64,000 bases of DNA, taken from contig NZ_LZIF01000082.1 of assembly GCF_001667145.1 (NCBI RefSeq), forward strand, positions 62,001 to 126,000. Direction: 5' to 3'. Each line of letters begins with the position of its first letter. Position 1 is the first letter of the stretch. The position numbers and the translations under genes are program-made. Source of the DNA: Mycobacterium sp. 852002-51971_SCH5477799-a (lineage in GTDB: Bacteria > Actinomycetota > Actinomycetes > Mycobacteriales > Mycobacteriaceae). Shown one piece after another: positions 16,851 to 26,225 of this stretch. The notes below the pieces were generated by a model. It saw nothing but the letters and a program-made list of their open reading frames with translations. It was not told the DNA's origin and did no database searches.

Positions 16851-19211
16851 ATGAGTGTGCACGCAACAGATGCCAAGCCGGCCTCCGAGGCAGATCAACT
16901 GCTCGAGGGCCTCAATCCTCAACAGCGCCAGGCGGTGGTGCATGAGGGGTCCCCGCTGCTGATCGTCGCGGGCGCGGGTTCGGGAAAGACCGCGGTGCTG
17001 ACTCGTCGGATCGCCTACCTGATCGCCGAGCGCGGTGTCGGCGTCGGTCAGGTGCTCGCCATCACCTTCACCAACAAGGCGGCCGCCGAGATGCGCGAAC
17101 GGGTGGTGCGGCTGGTGGGCAACCGGGCTCGCGCCATGTGGGTGTCGACCTTCCACTCGACCTGCGTGCGCATCCTGCGCAACCAGGCGTCCCTGATCGA
17201 GGGCCTCAACTCCAACTTCTCCATCTATGACGCCGACGACTCACGGCGCCTGCTGCAGATGATCGGTCGCGACATGGGACTCGACATCAAGCGCTACTCG
17301 CCACGGCTGCTGGCCAACGCCATCTCCAACCTGAAGAACGAGCTGATCGACCCCGCCGCGGCGGTGAGCAACCTGACCGACGATTCCGATGAGTTGTCCC
17401 GCACGGTGGCCAGCGTTTACGGCGAATACCAGCGGCGGCTGCGGGCGGCCAACGCGCTGGACTTCGACGACCTGATCGGGGAAACCGTGGCGGTGCTGCG
17501 GGCCTTCCCGCAGATCGCCGCGCACTACCGGCGGCGGTTCCGGCATGTTCTCGTCGACGAGTACCAGGACACCAACCACGCGCAGTACGTCCTGGTGCGC
17601 GAACTTGTCGGCCACGGCGGAGGCGAGGGGACGCTGGGACCGCCGAACCAGCCAAGCAGCGACGACGTGCCGCCCGCGGAGCTGTGCGTGGTCGGCGACG
17701 CCGACCAGTCGATCTATGCGTTCCGCGGTGCCACCATCCGCAACATCGAGGACTTCGAGCGCGACTACCCGGACGCGACAACCATTCTGTTGGAACAGAA
17801 CTACCGCTCGACGCAGAACATCCTGTCCGCGGCGAACTCGGTGATCGCCCGCAACTCCGGGCGCCGCGACAAGCGGCTGTGGACCGCCGAAGGCGCCGGT
17901 GAGCTGATCGTCGGTTACGTCGCCGACAACGAACACGATGAGGCCCGATTCGTCGCCGAGGAGATCGACGCGCTGGCCGCCAACGGCGAGATCACCTACA
18001 ACGACGTCGCCATCTTTTACCGCACCAACAACTCGTCTCGGTCGTTCGAAGAGGTGTTCATCCGCGCCGGGATCCCCTACAAAGTCGTTGGCGGAGTGCG
18101 CTTCTACGAACGTAAGGAGATCCGCGACATCGTCGCCTATCTGCGGGTCCTGGACAATTCCGGGGACGCGGTCAGCATGCGGCGCATCCTCAACACCCCG
18201 CGCCGCGGCATCGGCGATCGCGCCGAGGCGTGCGTGGCGGTGTATGCGGAGAACACCGGCGCCAGTTTCGCCGACGCGCTCGTGGCCGCCGCCGAAGGCA
18301 AAGTGCCGATGCTGAATTCGCGTGCCGAGAAGGCGATCGCCGGTTTCGTCGAGCTGCTCGACGAGTTGCGTGGACGCCTCGATGACGACCTCGGGGACCT
18401 GGTCGAGTCGGTGCTCGAACGCACCGGCTACCGCCGTGAACTCGAATCCTCGACGGACCCTCAAGAACTCGCGCGTTTGGACAACCTCAACGAACTCGTT
18501 AGCGTCGCACACGAATTCAGTACCGATCGGGCCAACGCCGCGGCACTGGGCGAGTCCTTGCAAACCCCCGAAGACGAAGACGTGCCGGATACCGGCGTGC
18601 TGGCCGAGTTCTTGGAGCGGGTGTCGCTGGTTTCCGACAGCGACGAGATCCCCGAGGACGGCGCGGGCATGGTCACTTTGATGACGCTGCACACCGCCAA
18701 GGGCCTCGAGTTTCCGGTGGTCTTCGTGACCGGCTGGGAGGACGGGATGTTCCCCCACATGCGGTCGTTGGACGATCCTGTCGAACTCTCCGAGGAGCGG
18801 CGGCTGGCTTACGTCGGGATCACCCGGGCCCGTCAGCGGCTGTATGTGAGCAGGGCGATCGTCCGGTCCTCCTGGGGACAGCCCATGCTCAACCCGGAAT
18901 CGCGCTTCCTGCAAGAGATTCCGCAGGAACTCATCGATTGGCGACGCACGGCGCCGGCCCCGTCGTTCAGCGCGCCCGTGAGCGGTGCCGGCCGGTTCGG
19001 CACGCCGCGGGCGGCCCCGACCCGCTCGGGGATGACCAAACGCCCGCTACTGGTGCTCGCACCCGGCGACCGGGTGACGCACGACAAGTACGGGCTGGGC
19101 CGGGTCGAGGAGGTGTCCGGTGTCGGCGAATCGGCGATGTCCCTGATCGACTTCGGCAGCGCGGGCCGGGTGAAGCTGATGCACAACCACGCCCCGCTCA
19201 GCAAGCTCTAA
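16851..19211 (+). CDS. uvrD1: ATP-dependent DNA helicase UvrD1 (PcrA/UvrD family)
   Basis: SF1A 3'-5' helicase of nucleotide excision repair; in mycobacteria it also binds Ku and RNA polymerase. 786 aa. Motifs in order: I with Lys46 in GAGSGKTAVLTRR, Ia ITFTNKAAAEMRERV, II LVDEYQDTN, III VVGDADQSIYAFRGA, IV EQNYRST, V TLMTLHTAKGLEFPVVFVTG, VI RRLAYVGITRARQRLYVSRA. The last about 55 residues (GDRVTHDKYGLGRVEEVSG) form the Tudor-like tail. A longer insertion than in H37Rv lies before motif III (GGGEGTLGPPNQPSSDDV). Start ATG 16851 with a poor ribosome site. Confidence 0.96.
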   Translation: MSVHATDAKPASEADQLLEGLNPQQRQAVVHEGSPLLIVAGAGSGKTAVLTRRIAYLIAERGVGVGQVLAITFTNKAAAEMRERVVRLVGNRARAMWVSTFHSTCVRILRNQASLIEGLNSNFSIYDADDSRRLLQMIGRDMGLDIKRYSPRLLANAISNLKNELIDPAAAVSNLTDDSDELSRTVASVYGEYQRRLRAANALDFDDLIGETVAVLRAFPQIAAHYRRRFRHVLVDEYQDTNHAQYVLVRELVGHGGGEGTLGPPNQPSSDDVPPAELCVVGDADQSIYAFRGATIRNIEDFERDYPDATTILLEQNYRSTQNILSAANSVIARNSGRRDKRLWTAEGAGELIVGYVADNEHDEARFVAEEIDALAANGEITYNDVAIFYRTNNSSRSFEEVFIRAGIPYKVVGGVRFYERKEIRDIVAYLRVLDNSGDAVSMRRILNTPRRGIGDRAEACVAVYAENTGASFADALVAAAEGKVPMLNSRAEKAIAGFVELLDELRGRLDDDLGDLVESVLERTGYRRELESSTDPQELARLDNLNELVSVAHEFSTDRANAAALGESLQTPEDEDVPDTGVLAEFLERVSLVSDSDEIPEDGAGMVTLMTLHTAKGLEFPVVFVTGWEDGMFPHMRSLDDPVELSEERRLAYVGITRARQRLYVSRAIVRSSWGQPMLNPESRFLQEIPQELIDWRRTAPAPSFSAPVSGAGRFGTPRAAPTRSGMTKRPLLVLAPGDRVTHDKYGLGRVEEVSGVGESAMSLIDFGSAGRVKLMHNHAPLSKL

Positions 19212-19235
19212 CCCGGCGGGTAACCGCGTCGAACG

Positions 19236-19284
19236 TGCACTCAGTGCGAAGAATTGGCGGCGAATTCCTCGCCGTGAGTGCACT
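19236..19284. terminator. Long hairpin between convergent genes, probable bidirectional terminator
   Basis: GTGCACTCA (19236-19244) pairs with TGAGTGCAC (19276-19284), and inside these GCGA pairs with TCGC and AATT with AATT in register, giving an interrupted stem almost 50 nt long. It lies 25 nt after the uvrD1 stop and 13 nt after (in the other direction) the stop of the membrane-protein gene. No T-run follows, as is common in mycobacteria. It could also be one copy of a dispersed palindromic repeat. Confidence 0.55.
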
Positions 19285-19296
19285 TTCGGCGAACGG

Positions 19297-19887
19297 TCAG
19301 GCGTCGAGCCAGCGTTTGGTTTGCGGCAGCAGCACGATTATTACCGTGGCGATCGGCAATATCGGCATCAGGTGGACCACCCATGCGACCCGCGCGCCGG
19401 CGATGAACACCCCGATGTAGGTGAGGAAGGCGACCAGCGCGCCGGCCATCAGCAGGTAGCGGCTGATCGATCGGCGCTGCAGCAGCATGATCACCCCGGA
19501 CACCGTGGTGCCCGCGAACACCAGGGCCAGGAACGCGACCGCGATGCAGAACAGGCGGTCGGTCCGCCACCAGCCGGCGATCAGATCGGTGGCCACGACC
19601 GACGTCGCCCAGCCGCTGATGATGCTCACCGCGCAGGCGGCAACGGCCGTCCGATCGGAGGGCTCAAGGGCCGGCAGCCCGGCATACCCGGCGCGACCCG
19701 GACGTGAACCGGCCCGGTAGGGCGCCGATTGCGGGGTGAAGTGAGTGGTCGGGGCGTCCGGCGTGGTGGGGATGGGACCGGTCGGCGCGCGCCGGATGAT
19801 CCGTGTCCGTGAATCAGAGGGCGGATCGTGCTCGGGCGTGGGCTCAGGCGGACGCGGAGCGGAAGCTTCTTGGTTCGGCTCGGTCAC
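19297..19887 (-). CDS. Four-pass membrane protein of unknown function with Pro-rich N-terminus
   Basis: 196 aa. Residues 1 to about 85 are hydrophilic and Pro/Arg/Thr-rich (APRPPEPTPEHDPPSDSR). Four hydrophobic segments follow: VAACAVSIISGWATSVVATDL, LFCIAVAFLALVFAGTTVSG, YLLMAGALVAFLTYIGVFIA and LMPILPIATVIIVLL. I do not recognise a family. The GTG at 19887 is chosen because it begins 1 nt after the stop of the M23 peptidase gene (TGAGGTG), implying translational coupling and a possible shared role at the cell wall. Longer starts upstream would overlap the peptidase gene. Confidence 0.7.
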   Translation of the reverse strand: MTEPNQEASAPRPPEPTPEHDPPSDSRTRIIRRAPTGPIPTTPDAPTTHFTPQSAPYRAGSRPGRAGYAGLPALEPSDRTAVAACAVSIISGWATSVVATDLIAGWWRTDRLFCIAVAFLALVFAGTTVSGVIMLLQRRSISRYLLMAGALVAFLTYIGVFIAGARVAWVVHLMPILPIATVIIVLLPQTKRWLDA

Positions 19888-19888
19888 C

Positions 19889-21013
19889 TCAGCCAGCGTA
19901 GTTGCCGACTGTAAGACCACGCTTAGCGAGCCACGGCACGGGGTCGATCCGTTCGCTGCCGCCCTGCAGCACCTCGAAATGCAGGTGCGGGCCGGTGGAG
20001 TTTCCCCGGTTGCCCATCGTGGCGATCTGGTCGCCGGCCATCACGCGCTCACCCACGCTGACGAGTGTGGTGTTGATGTGGCCGTAGAGCGTGACCGTCC
20101 CGTCGGCGTGGCGCAGCTTGACCAGCATCCCGTAGCCGCCGGCCGGACCGGAGTCGATGACCACGCCGTCGGACACCGCGTAGATCGGTGTCCCGATCGA
20201 GTTGGCCAGGTCGATGCCGGCGTGCAGCACGCCCCAGCGGTAGCCGAAGTTGGAGGTGAAGATGCCCTTGGTCGGCATCACGTAGAGCGGCTGGGACAAC
20301 CGCGCCTCGCGTTCGGCGCGGTCGTTGGCAAAGGCGACGCCCTTGGCGAGCTCCTGGTTGTGCAGCGCGGCCGTGGCCGACGGCGCCGCGGCGATCACCT
20401 GCGGTCCGCGGACGGTGTTGCTGCCCGCCCCGCCGGTGAGCGCCGACGCGTTGGCGGTCAGCACGGCGTCGGTCTTGGGGGTGTCGGCGTGGCTGGTGGC
20501 CGTGTGGGCGGCCGCGGCGGCCGCTCCCGCCGCCATCGCCGAGATCAGCAGGCGGCCCCGGGCCGCGCTGGTCGGTTGCTTGCGGTGCTGTCCTGCGCGG
20601 CGGACGCCGGCGACGTCGGTGGTGTGCGACCGATCCACACGCCGCTCGATGCGCGGATCGACGATCACCCGCGGCAGCACCTCGGTGACGGGTGCGGCCA
20701 GCCAGACCGGGCGTACGTCGTCGGCCTCGTGCAGGTCGTCGAGTTCGGGCGCCAGCAGCACCTGTGCTTCGTTGTCGAACGGTGAGTCGCTGCTGAAGTC
20801 CAGGTCGCCGAGATCGCCGGCGTCCTCGCTGAAATCGAAGTCGTCAAAGTCGAAGCCGTCGAGCGGAAGGATTTCCGTGACTTCGGTGCGATGCGGTGCT
20901 TCGGCCCATCGGGCGCCTGCCGCGCGACCCACCCTCACGACGCCTTCAGTTACGGCAGAAGACCTGGCAAAACGGTGCTGGGACAACCTGAAATGTCCTC
21001 GTATCGTGACCAT
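19889..21013 (-). CDS. M23 (LytM-type) zinc metallopeptidase domain protein (Rv0950c-like)
   Basis: 374 aa. An acidic stretch at about 50-75 ([21 protein letters not shown]) precedes a basic segment and a hydrophobic run at about 155-175 ([18 protein letters not shown]) that could anchor it. The C-terminal domain at about 255-374 has the zinc ligands His and Asp in HAGIDL and the HxH in GPHLHFEV, so it is a likely peptidoglycan endopeptidase or its regulator. The ATG at 21013 lies within the palindrome ATAACGTTAT (21012-21021) and lacks a ribosome site, hinting at a leaderless message; a downstream start is possible. Coupled to the membrane-protein gene that follows. Confidence 0.85.
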   Translation of the reverse strand: MVTIRGHFRLSQHRFARSSAVTEGVVRVGRAAGARWAEAPHRTEVTEILPLDGFDFDDFDFSEDAGDLGDLDFSSDSPFDNEAQVLLAPELDDLHEADDVRPVWLAAPVTEVLPRVIVDPRIERRVDRSHTTDVAGVRRAGQHRKQPTSAARGRLLISAMAAGAAAAAAHTATSHADTPKTDAVLTANASALTGGAGSNTVRGPQVIAAAPSATAALHNQELAKGVAFANDRAEREARLSQPLYVMPTKGIFTSNFGYRWGVLHAGIDLANSIGTPIYAVSDGVVIDSGPAGGYGMLVKLRHADGTVTLYGHINTTLVSVGERVMAGDQIATMGNRGNSTGPHLHFEVLQGGSERIDPVPWLAKRGLTVGNYAG

Positions 21014-21088
21014 AACGTTATCTGGACCCTAGGAAGGTAGCCGCTAACGCGCGGGGCTGGCAACCTCGGCGGAAAATCAGGGCCGAAT

Positions 21089-21104
21089 TGTGATTTGGAT
21101 CACG
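21089..21104. promoter_or_regulatory. CRP-type operator between the M23 gene and sucC
   Basis: TGTGATTTGGATCACG fits the mycobacterial CRP consensus TGTGA-N6-TCACA with one mismatch at the last base. It is about 75 nt from the M23 gene start and 160 nt from sucC, so it could act on either divergent promoter. Binding is inferred. Confidence 0.6.
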
Positions 21105-21261
21105 CAGACGGTCAACCCGTGGCTCGTGAGCTGTGCCACATCGGCGGACGCGACGGTAATCGCCGTTTGAGGGGTGGATACAGTTCGTCCGTGCGAGTTG
21201 CCGGGTGCGGCACCGCCCACCAAGAGGCCTAGTAGTTGAGTCGAGCGAAGACAGAGAGTCC

Positions 21262-22425
21262 ATGGACCTTTTCGAGTATCAAGCAAAAGAGTTGTTCGCC
21301 AAGCACAACGTACCGACTACGCCGGGACGCGTGACCGACACCGCCGAGGGCGCTCGCGAGATCGCGACCGAAATCGGCCGTCCGGTGATGGTCAAAGCGC
21401 AGGTGAAGGTCGGCGGACGTGGCAAGGCGGGTGGCGTCAAATACGCGGCGACTCCCGAGGACGCCTACGACCACGCCCAGAACATCCTCGGTCTCGACAT
21501 CAAGGGACACGTCGTGAAGAAGCTGCTGGTCGCCGAGGCCAGCGATATCGCCGAGGAGTACTACATCTCCTTCCTGCTCGACCGCGCCAACCGCACCTAC
21601 CTGGCCATGTGCTCGGTCGAGGGCGGCATGGAGATCGAGGAGGTCGCGGCGACCAAGCCCGAGCGGCTGGCCAAGGTTCCCGTGGACGCCGTCAAGGGCG
21701 TCGACCTGGCCACCGCGCGTTCCATCGCCGAGCAGGGCCACTTGCCCGCCGAGGTGCTCGACGCCGCCGCGGTCACCATCAACAAACTGTGGGAGGTCTT
21801 CGTCGCCGAGGACGCCACCCTTGTTGAGGTCAACCCGTTGGTGCGCGACCCGAAGGACCAGATTCTGGCGCTGGACGGCAAGGTCACTCTGGACGCCAAC
21901 GCCGACTTCCGTCAGCCCGGCCACGCGGAGTTCGAGGACCGCGACGCCACCGACCCGCTCGAGCTCAAGGCCAAGGAGCACGACCTCAATTACGTCAAGC
22001 TGGACGGCTCGGTCGGCATCATCGGTAACGGCGCGGGCCTGGTGATGTCGACGCTCGATGTCGTCGCCTACGCGGGCGAGAAGCACGGCGGCGTGAAACC
22101 GGCCAACTTCCTCGACATCGGCGGTGGCGCTTCGGCCGAGGTGATGGCCGCGGGCTTGGACGTCATCTTGAACGACAAGCAGGTCAAGAGCGTGTTCGTG
22201 AACGTGTTCGGCGGTATCACCTCGTGCGACGCCGTCGCCAACGGGATCGTGACCGCGCTGAACATGCTCGGCGACGAGGCCAACAAGCCGCTCGTGGTCC
22301 GGCTCGACGGCAACAACGTCGACGAAGGCCGCCGCATCCTCGCCCAAGCCAACCACCCGCTGGTGATCCAGGCCGAGACCATGGACGCCGGTGCAGACAA
22401 AGCCGCCGAGCTGGCGAACAAGTAG
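21262..22425 (+). CDS. sucC: Succinyl-CoA synthetase beta subunit
   Basis: Forms, with SucD, the TCA-cycle enzyme making succinate and NTP from succinyl-CoA. 387 aa, the expected length: [20 protein letters not shown] at the start of the ATP-grasp fold, [27 protein letters not shown] with metal-binding residues, and the GGGASAEV and [10 protein letters not shown] segments near the subunit contact. The start at 21262 is preceded by AGAGAG; the frame is open 19 codons further upstream without similarity. 12 nt separate it from sucD. A CRP-type site lies upstream. Confidence 0.97.
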   Translation: MDLFEYQAKELFAKHNVPTTPGRVTDTAEGAREIATEIGRPVMVKAQVKVGGRGKAGGVKYAATPEDAYDHAQNILGLDIKGHVVKKLLVAEASDIAEEYYISFLLDRANRTYLAMCSVEGGMEIEEVAATKPERLAKVPVDAVKGVDLATARSIAEQGHLPAEVLDAAAVTINKLWEVFVAEDATLVEVNPLVRDPKDQILALDGKVTLDANADFRQPGHAEFEDRDATDPLELKAKEHDLNYVKLDGSVGIIGNGAGLVMSTLDVVAYAGEKHGGVKPANFLDIGGGASAEVMAAGLDVILNDKQVKSVFVNVFGGITSCDAVANGIVTALNMLGDEANKPLVVRLDGNNVDEGRRILAQANHPLVIQAETMDAGADKAAELANK

Positions 22426-22437
22426 GGGAGCCAAGCC

Positions 22438-23340
22438 ATGTCGATCTTTTTGAACAAGGACTCCAAGGTCATCGTCCAGGGCATCACCGGCGGTGAGGGC
22501 ACCAAGCACACCGCGCTCATGCTGAAGGCCGGTACGCAGGTGGTGGGCGGGGTGAACGCGCGCAAGGCCGGCACCACCGTGTCGCACGTGGACCCGAAAG
22601 GCAGGGACGTCGAGCTCCCGGTCTTCGGCACCGTCGCCGAAGCGATGAAGGAGACCGGCGCCAACGTCTCGGTCGTCTTCGTGCCGCCGAAATTCGCCAA
22701 GGATGCGATCATCGAGGCCATCGACGCCGAGATCCCGCTGCTGGTGGTCATCACCGAAGGAATTCCGGTGCAGGACAGCGCGTTTGCGTGGGCCTACAAC
22801 GTGGACAAGGGGCAGAAGACGCGCATCATCGGGCCGAACTGCCCCGGCATCATCACCCCGGGTGAGGCCCTGGCCGGCATCACCCCGGCCAACATCAGCG
22901 GACCCGGTCCGGTCGGGCTGGTGTCCAAGTCGGGCACCCTGACCTACCAGATGATGTACGAGCTGCGCGATTTCGGCTTCTCCACCTCGATCGGCATCGG
23001 CGGTGACCCGGTGATCGGCACCACCCACATCGACGCCATCGAGGCCTTCGAGAAGGACCCCGACACCAAGGTCATCGTGATGATCGGTGAGATCGGCGGC
23101 GACGCCGAGGAGCGCGCGGCCGACTACATCAAGGCCAACGTCTCCAAGCCGGTCGTCGGCTATGTCGCGGGATTCACCGCGCCGGAAGGCAAGACGATGG
23201 GCCACGCGGGTGCCATCGTGTCCGGCTCGTCGGGCACCGCGGCCGCCAAGAAGGAGGCCCTGGAGGCCGCAGGCGTCAAGGTTGGCAAGACGCCGTCGGA
23301 GACCGCGGAGCTGGCCCGAAAGATCCTGCAGAGCCTGTAA
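22438..23340 (+). CDS. sucD: Succinyl-CoA synthetase alpha subunit
   Basis: CoA-binding subunit carrying the phosphohistidine. 300 aa. Seen: [20 protein letters not shown] for CoA binding, [12 protein letters not shown], and the active-site His256 in [17 protein letters not shown]. The ATG at 22438 has GGGGAG nine bases upstream and follows sucC by 12 nt, one operon. A compact GC-rich hairpin follows the stop. Confidence 0.97.
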   Translation: MSIFLNKDSKVIVQGITGGEGTKHTALMLKAGTQVVGGVNARKAGTTVSHVDPKGRDVELPVFGTVAEAMKETGANVSVVFVPPKFAKDAIIEAIDAEIPLLVVITEGIPVQDSAFAWAYNVDKGQKTRIIGPNCPGIITPGEALAGITPANISGPGPVGLVSKSGTLTYQMMYELRDFGFSTSIGIGGDPVIGTTHIDAIEAFEKDPDTKVIVMIGEIGGDAEERAADYIKANVSKPVVGYVAGFTAPEGKTMGHAGAIVSGSSGTAAAKKEALEAAGVKVGKTPSETAELARKILQSL

Positions 23341-23347
23341 TTCTTTT

Positions 23348-23362
23348 CGGGGACTGTCCCCG
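23348..23362 (+). terminator. GC-rich hairpin after sucD
   Basis: CGGGGA-CTG-TCCCCG begins 8 nt after the sucD stop. Six G-C-rich pairs with a 3-nt loop and no T-run resemble the short terminators predicted for mycobacteria. Confidence 0.5.
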
Positions 23363-23471
23363 CCCTGTCCCCCGGTCAGATCGCGATCTCGCTCCGCGAG
23401 CTGGCCGCGGTTTCGTTTTGCCCCCGGGCATCGGTTAGCCTGTCGAACTAACAGTTGCCAGGAGGTTGGTA

Positions 23472-24995
23472 ATGACGGTCGATCCACGGACTCCGGTGCT
23501 CGTCGGGGTCGGCCAGTTCACCGAGCGCATCGACGACCCCGACTATCGGGGCATGTCGGCGGTCGACCTTGCGACGGCGGCCGCGCGGGCAGCACTCACC
23601 GATAGCGGCGCCAAAGGCGTTGCGCAGGCCGTCGACACGGTCTTCGGGCTTAGGCAGTTCGAGATCTCCGGACCGATGCCGGCGAGGCTCGGCAAGTCGA
23701 ACAACTACTCACGTTCGGTGATGAACCGGCTCGGCGGGGATCCGGCCCGCGTCGTGCTCGAACCGGTCGGTGGGCAGGGGCCGCAGAAGCTTGTCACCGA
23801 GGCGGGCAACGCGATCGCGGCGGGTGAAGCGGACGTCGTGATGATCATGGGCTCGGAGCCGGGATCGACGGCTCGTTACTTCGCCGATCGCGATGACAAG
23901 CCCGATTTCACCGAGCACGTCGAGGGCCAACTGGAGGATCGTGGCCATCAGATCTCCAGCTACATCGACGCGTACACGATCCAGCACGGCTTGACCGGGG
24001 CGCCCGTGCAGTACGGACTTTTGGAGAATGCCCGCCGTGCCCGCCTCGGGTACAGCGTGGCCGACTATCGGCGCGAGATGGCCGAACTGTTCGCCCCGAT
24101 GTCCAAAGTGGCTGCCAACAACCCGCTTTCGTCATCGCCGGTGGAGCGGTCGGTCGAAGAGATCATCACGATCACCGAGGACAACCGGATGATCTGTGAC
24201 CCCTACCCCCGTCTGCTCGTCGCCCGCGATCAGGTCAACCAGGGCGCGGCGGCGGTGCTGACGTCGGTGGAGGCGGCGACCCGCCTGGGCGTGCCCGAGG
24301 AGAAGTGGGTGTTCGTGCACGGCCGCTCGGACATGGTCGAGCAGGCGATGCTCGATCGCGTCGACCTCGGTGCCAGCCCCGCGGCGGTCCATGCGGCTCG
24401 AGAAGCGTTGCGGGTGGCGGGAATCGGCGTGGACGAGATCGATACCTTCGATCTGTACAGCTGCTTCCCGTTCCCGGTTTTCGTCATCTGCGAAGCCTTG
24501 GGCATCGACGGCGACGATCCGCGCGGCCTGACCCTGACCGGCGGATTGCCGTACTTCGGCGGTCCAGGGAACAGCTACTCGCTGCACGGTATCGCCGAGA
24601 CAATCGCGCAGATGCGGGACAGGCCAGGGCGATTCGGCCTCGTCGGCGCCAACGGCGGCATCATGAGCAAGTACTCCGTCGGTATCTACTCGACCACACC
24701 GGTGGACTGGCGCACCGACAACTGTGCGGAGCTGAAGAAGGAGATCGGCGCGCTGCCCAAGGTCGACGTCACCAAGACACCCGACGGCGCGGCAACCATC
24801 GAAACCTACTCCGTGCGCTACGACTGGCCGGTCCGCACCGGCATCATCGTCGGCAGGCTCGCGGCGGACAACACGCGCTTCATGGCCACCACCGACGACG
24901 ACGATCTCGTCGCGTTGATGTGCGACGACGATCCGCTGGGTGCGGAGATCTCGGTGTGGTCGACGGACAACGGCAACCGGGCTTCGCTGGGCTAG
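23472..24995 (+). CDS. Thiolase-like protein (acetyl-CoA acetyltransferase/SCP2-thiolase related)
   Basis: 507 aa thiolase fold: TPVLVGVGQFTERID at the N-terminus, an AIAAGEADVVMIMGSEPG helix-strand, DLYSCFPFPVFVICEALGI and GLVGANGGIMSKYSVG. The segment that normally carries the nucleophilic Cys (NxxC-SG) reads VGGQGPQKL here, and the final GHP motif reads KYS, so it is probably not a canonical thiolase; it may bind acyl-CoA or act with a partner. ATG at 23472 has AGGAGG six bases upstream. H37Rv lacks a gene here. Convergent with the LLM oxidoreductase gene. Confidence 0.78.
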   Translation: MTVDPRTPVLVGVGQFTERIDDPDYRGMSAVDLATAAARAALTDSGAKGVAQAVDTVFGLRQFEISGPMPARLGKSNNYSRSVMNRLGGDPARVVLEPVGGQGPQKLVTEAGNAIAAGEADVVMIMGSEPGSTARYFADRDDKPDFTEHVEGQLEDRGHQISSYIDAYTIQHGLTGAPVQYGLLENARRARLGYSVADYRREMAELFAPMSKVAANNPLSSSPVERSVEEIITITEDNRMICDPYPRLLVARDQVNQGAAAVLTSVEAATRLGVPEEKWVFVHGRSDMVEQAMLDRVDLGASPAAVHAAREALRVAGIGVDEIDTFDLYSCFPFPVFVICEALGIDGDDPRGLTLTGGLPYFGGPGNSYSLHGIAETIAQMRDRPGRFGLVGANGGIMSKYSVGIYSTTPVDWRTDNCAELKKEIGALPKVDVTKTPDGAATIETYSVRYDWPVRTGIIVGRLAADNTRFMATTDDDDLVALMCDDDPLGAEISVWSTDNGNRASLG

Positions 24996-25122
24996 ACCCC
25001 GACGGCGGCGTCCTGCGCTGTCGCGTCGCGACACTTAAACCACGCACACGACACGCCGTCACGCGTCGCACTGCTTTAAGGCTCGGCGCTCGACGGGCTC
25101 GGTGACACGCCTGGCCTGAGCG

Positions 25123-25971
25123 TCAGACCAGGGCGGCGAGCTTGCCGGCCAAACGCTCAACGTAGGCGGCAACCTCGTCCTCGGACTTGTCCGGCAGCCC
25201 GAACAGCACCTCGGTGACCCCCAGCTCGGCCCACTTGGCCAGCTTCTCGGGCACCGGCTTGAAGTCGAGCGCCACGATCTGGGGAGCGCCGTCGCGGCCG
25301 GCCGCCGCCCAGGTGTCCTGCAGCAGCTTCACCGGCTCGTCGATGTCGAAGTCGCGCGGGGTGGTGATCCAGCCGTCGGCGCTGCGCGCGATCCACTTGA
25401 AGTTCTTCTCGGTGCCCGCGGCGCCCACCAGCACCGGGATGTGCGGCTGCACCGGCTTGGGCCAGGCCCAGCTCGGGCCGAACTTCACGAATTCACCGTC
25501 GTACTGGGCCTCTTCTTCGGTCCACAGCGCCCGCATCGCTTCGAGGTACTCGCGCAGCATGGTGCGGCGCCGGCCCGCCGGCACGTTGTGGTCGGCGAGT
25601 TCGTCGGTGTTCCAGCCGAACCCGACGCCCAGGCTGACCCGGCCGCCCGACAGGTGATCAAGAGTGGCAATACTTTTCGCCAACGTGATCGGGTCGTGCT
25701 CGACCGGAAGGGCCACCGCGGTGGACAGCCGCACCCGTGAGGTGACCGCGCACGCCGCGCCCAGACTTACCCATGGGTCTAGCGTCCGCATGTAGCGATC
25801 GTCGGGCAGCGATTCGTCTCCCGTCGTGGGATGAGCTGCCTCGCGCTTCACCGGAATGTGAGTGTGTTCTGGCACGTAGAAGGTCGCAAAGCCGTGGTCG
25901 TCGGCGAGCTTCGCGGCCTTCGCCGGGGAGATGCCACGATCGCTGGTGAAAAGCACAAGCCCGTAATCCAT
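25123..25971 (-). CDS. LLM-class F420-dependent oxidoreductase (Rv0953c-like)
   Basis: 282 aa luciferase-like oxidoreductase, probably F420-dependent: YVPEHTHIPVKREAAHP, RVSLGVGFGWNTDELADHNV and PHIPVLVGAAGTEKNFKWIARSADGW are family hallmarks. Length equals that of H37Rv Rv0953c as recalled. I choose the ATG at 25971. It has no ribosome site, and a perfect KstR-type operator starts only 10 nt upstream, so transcription probably starts at or near the ATG and is blocked by the repressor. The frame is open further upstream but without similarity. Substrate unknown; a role in sterol-derived metabolite turnover is an inference from the operator. Confidence 0.9.
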   Translation of the reverse strand: MDYGLVLFTSDRGISPAKAAKLADDHGFATFYVPEHTHIPVKREAAHPTTGDESLPDDRYMRTLDPWVSLGAACAVTSRVRLSTAVALPVEHDPITLAKSIATLDHLSGGRVSLGVGFGWNTDELADHNVPAGRRRTMLREYLEAMRALWTEEEAQYDGEFVKFGPSWAWPKPVQPHIPVLVGAAGTEKNFKWIARSADGWITTPRDFDIDEPVKLLQDTWAAAGRDGAPQIVALDFKPVPEKLAKWAELGVTEVLFGLPDKSEDEVAAYVERLAGKLAALV

Positions 25972-25980
25972 GCAGAGAAT

Positions 25981-25994
25981 TAGAACGTGTTCTA
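25981..25994. promoter_or_regulatory. KstR-type operator upstream of the second LLM oxidoreductase gene
   Basis: TAGAACGTGTTCTA, identical to the site at 8528-8541 and an exact fit to TnnAACnnGTTnnA. It lies 10 nt before the chosen ATG, so it overlaps the core promoter. The H37Rv orthologues Rv0940c and Rv0953c are, as I recall, both listed in the KstR regulon. Confidence 0.78.
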
Positions 25995-26225
25995 CCTCTG
26001 CTGAGCAAGCCGTGGTGATACGGACCGTCTCGCGAGCGGCGTCCGGCGTCGCCGGTGTAAGCCCCGCCGTCCAAGCCGGTGGCAACGGCACGGGTTACCG
26101 CACGTGCGCTAGCGTGGGTGATCGACCGCGTCGCTAACGCAGCGAGGCGCCTGCAAGCACAGCGTTGCACTGCAACCGTGGCGACCGCTAGGCAGTTCAA
26201 GGCACTGGAAGCAACAGGAGGAGTC

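Noticed and set aside
21229..23487. 752-codon minus-strand frame
   Set aside because: Antisense shadow across sucC and sucD, rich in His/Asp/Gly with no domain.
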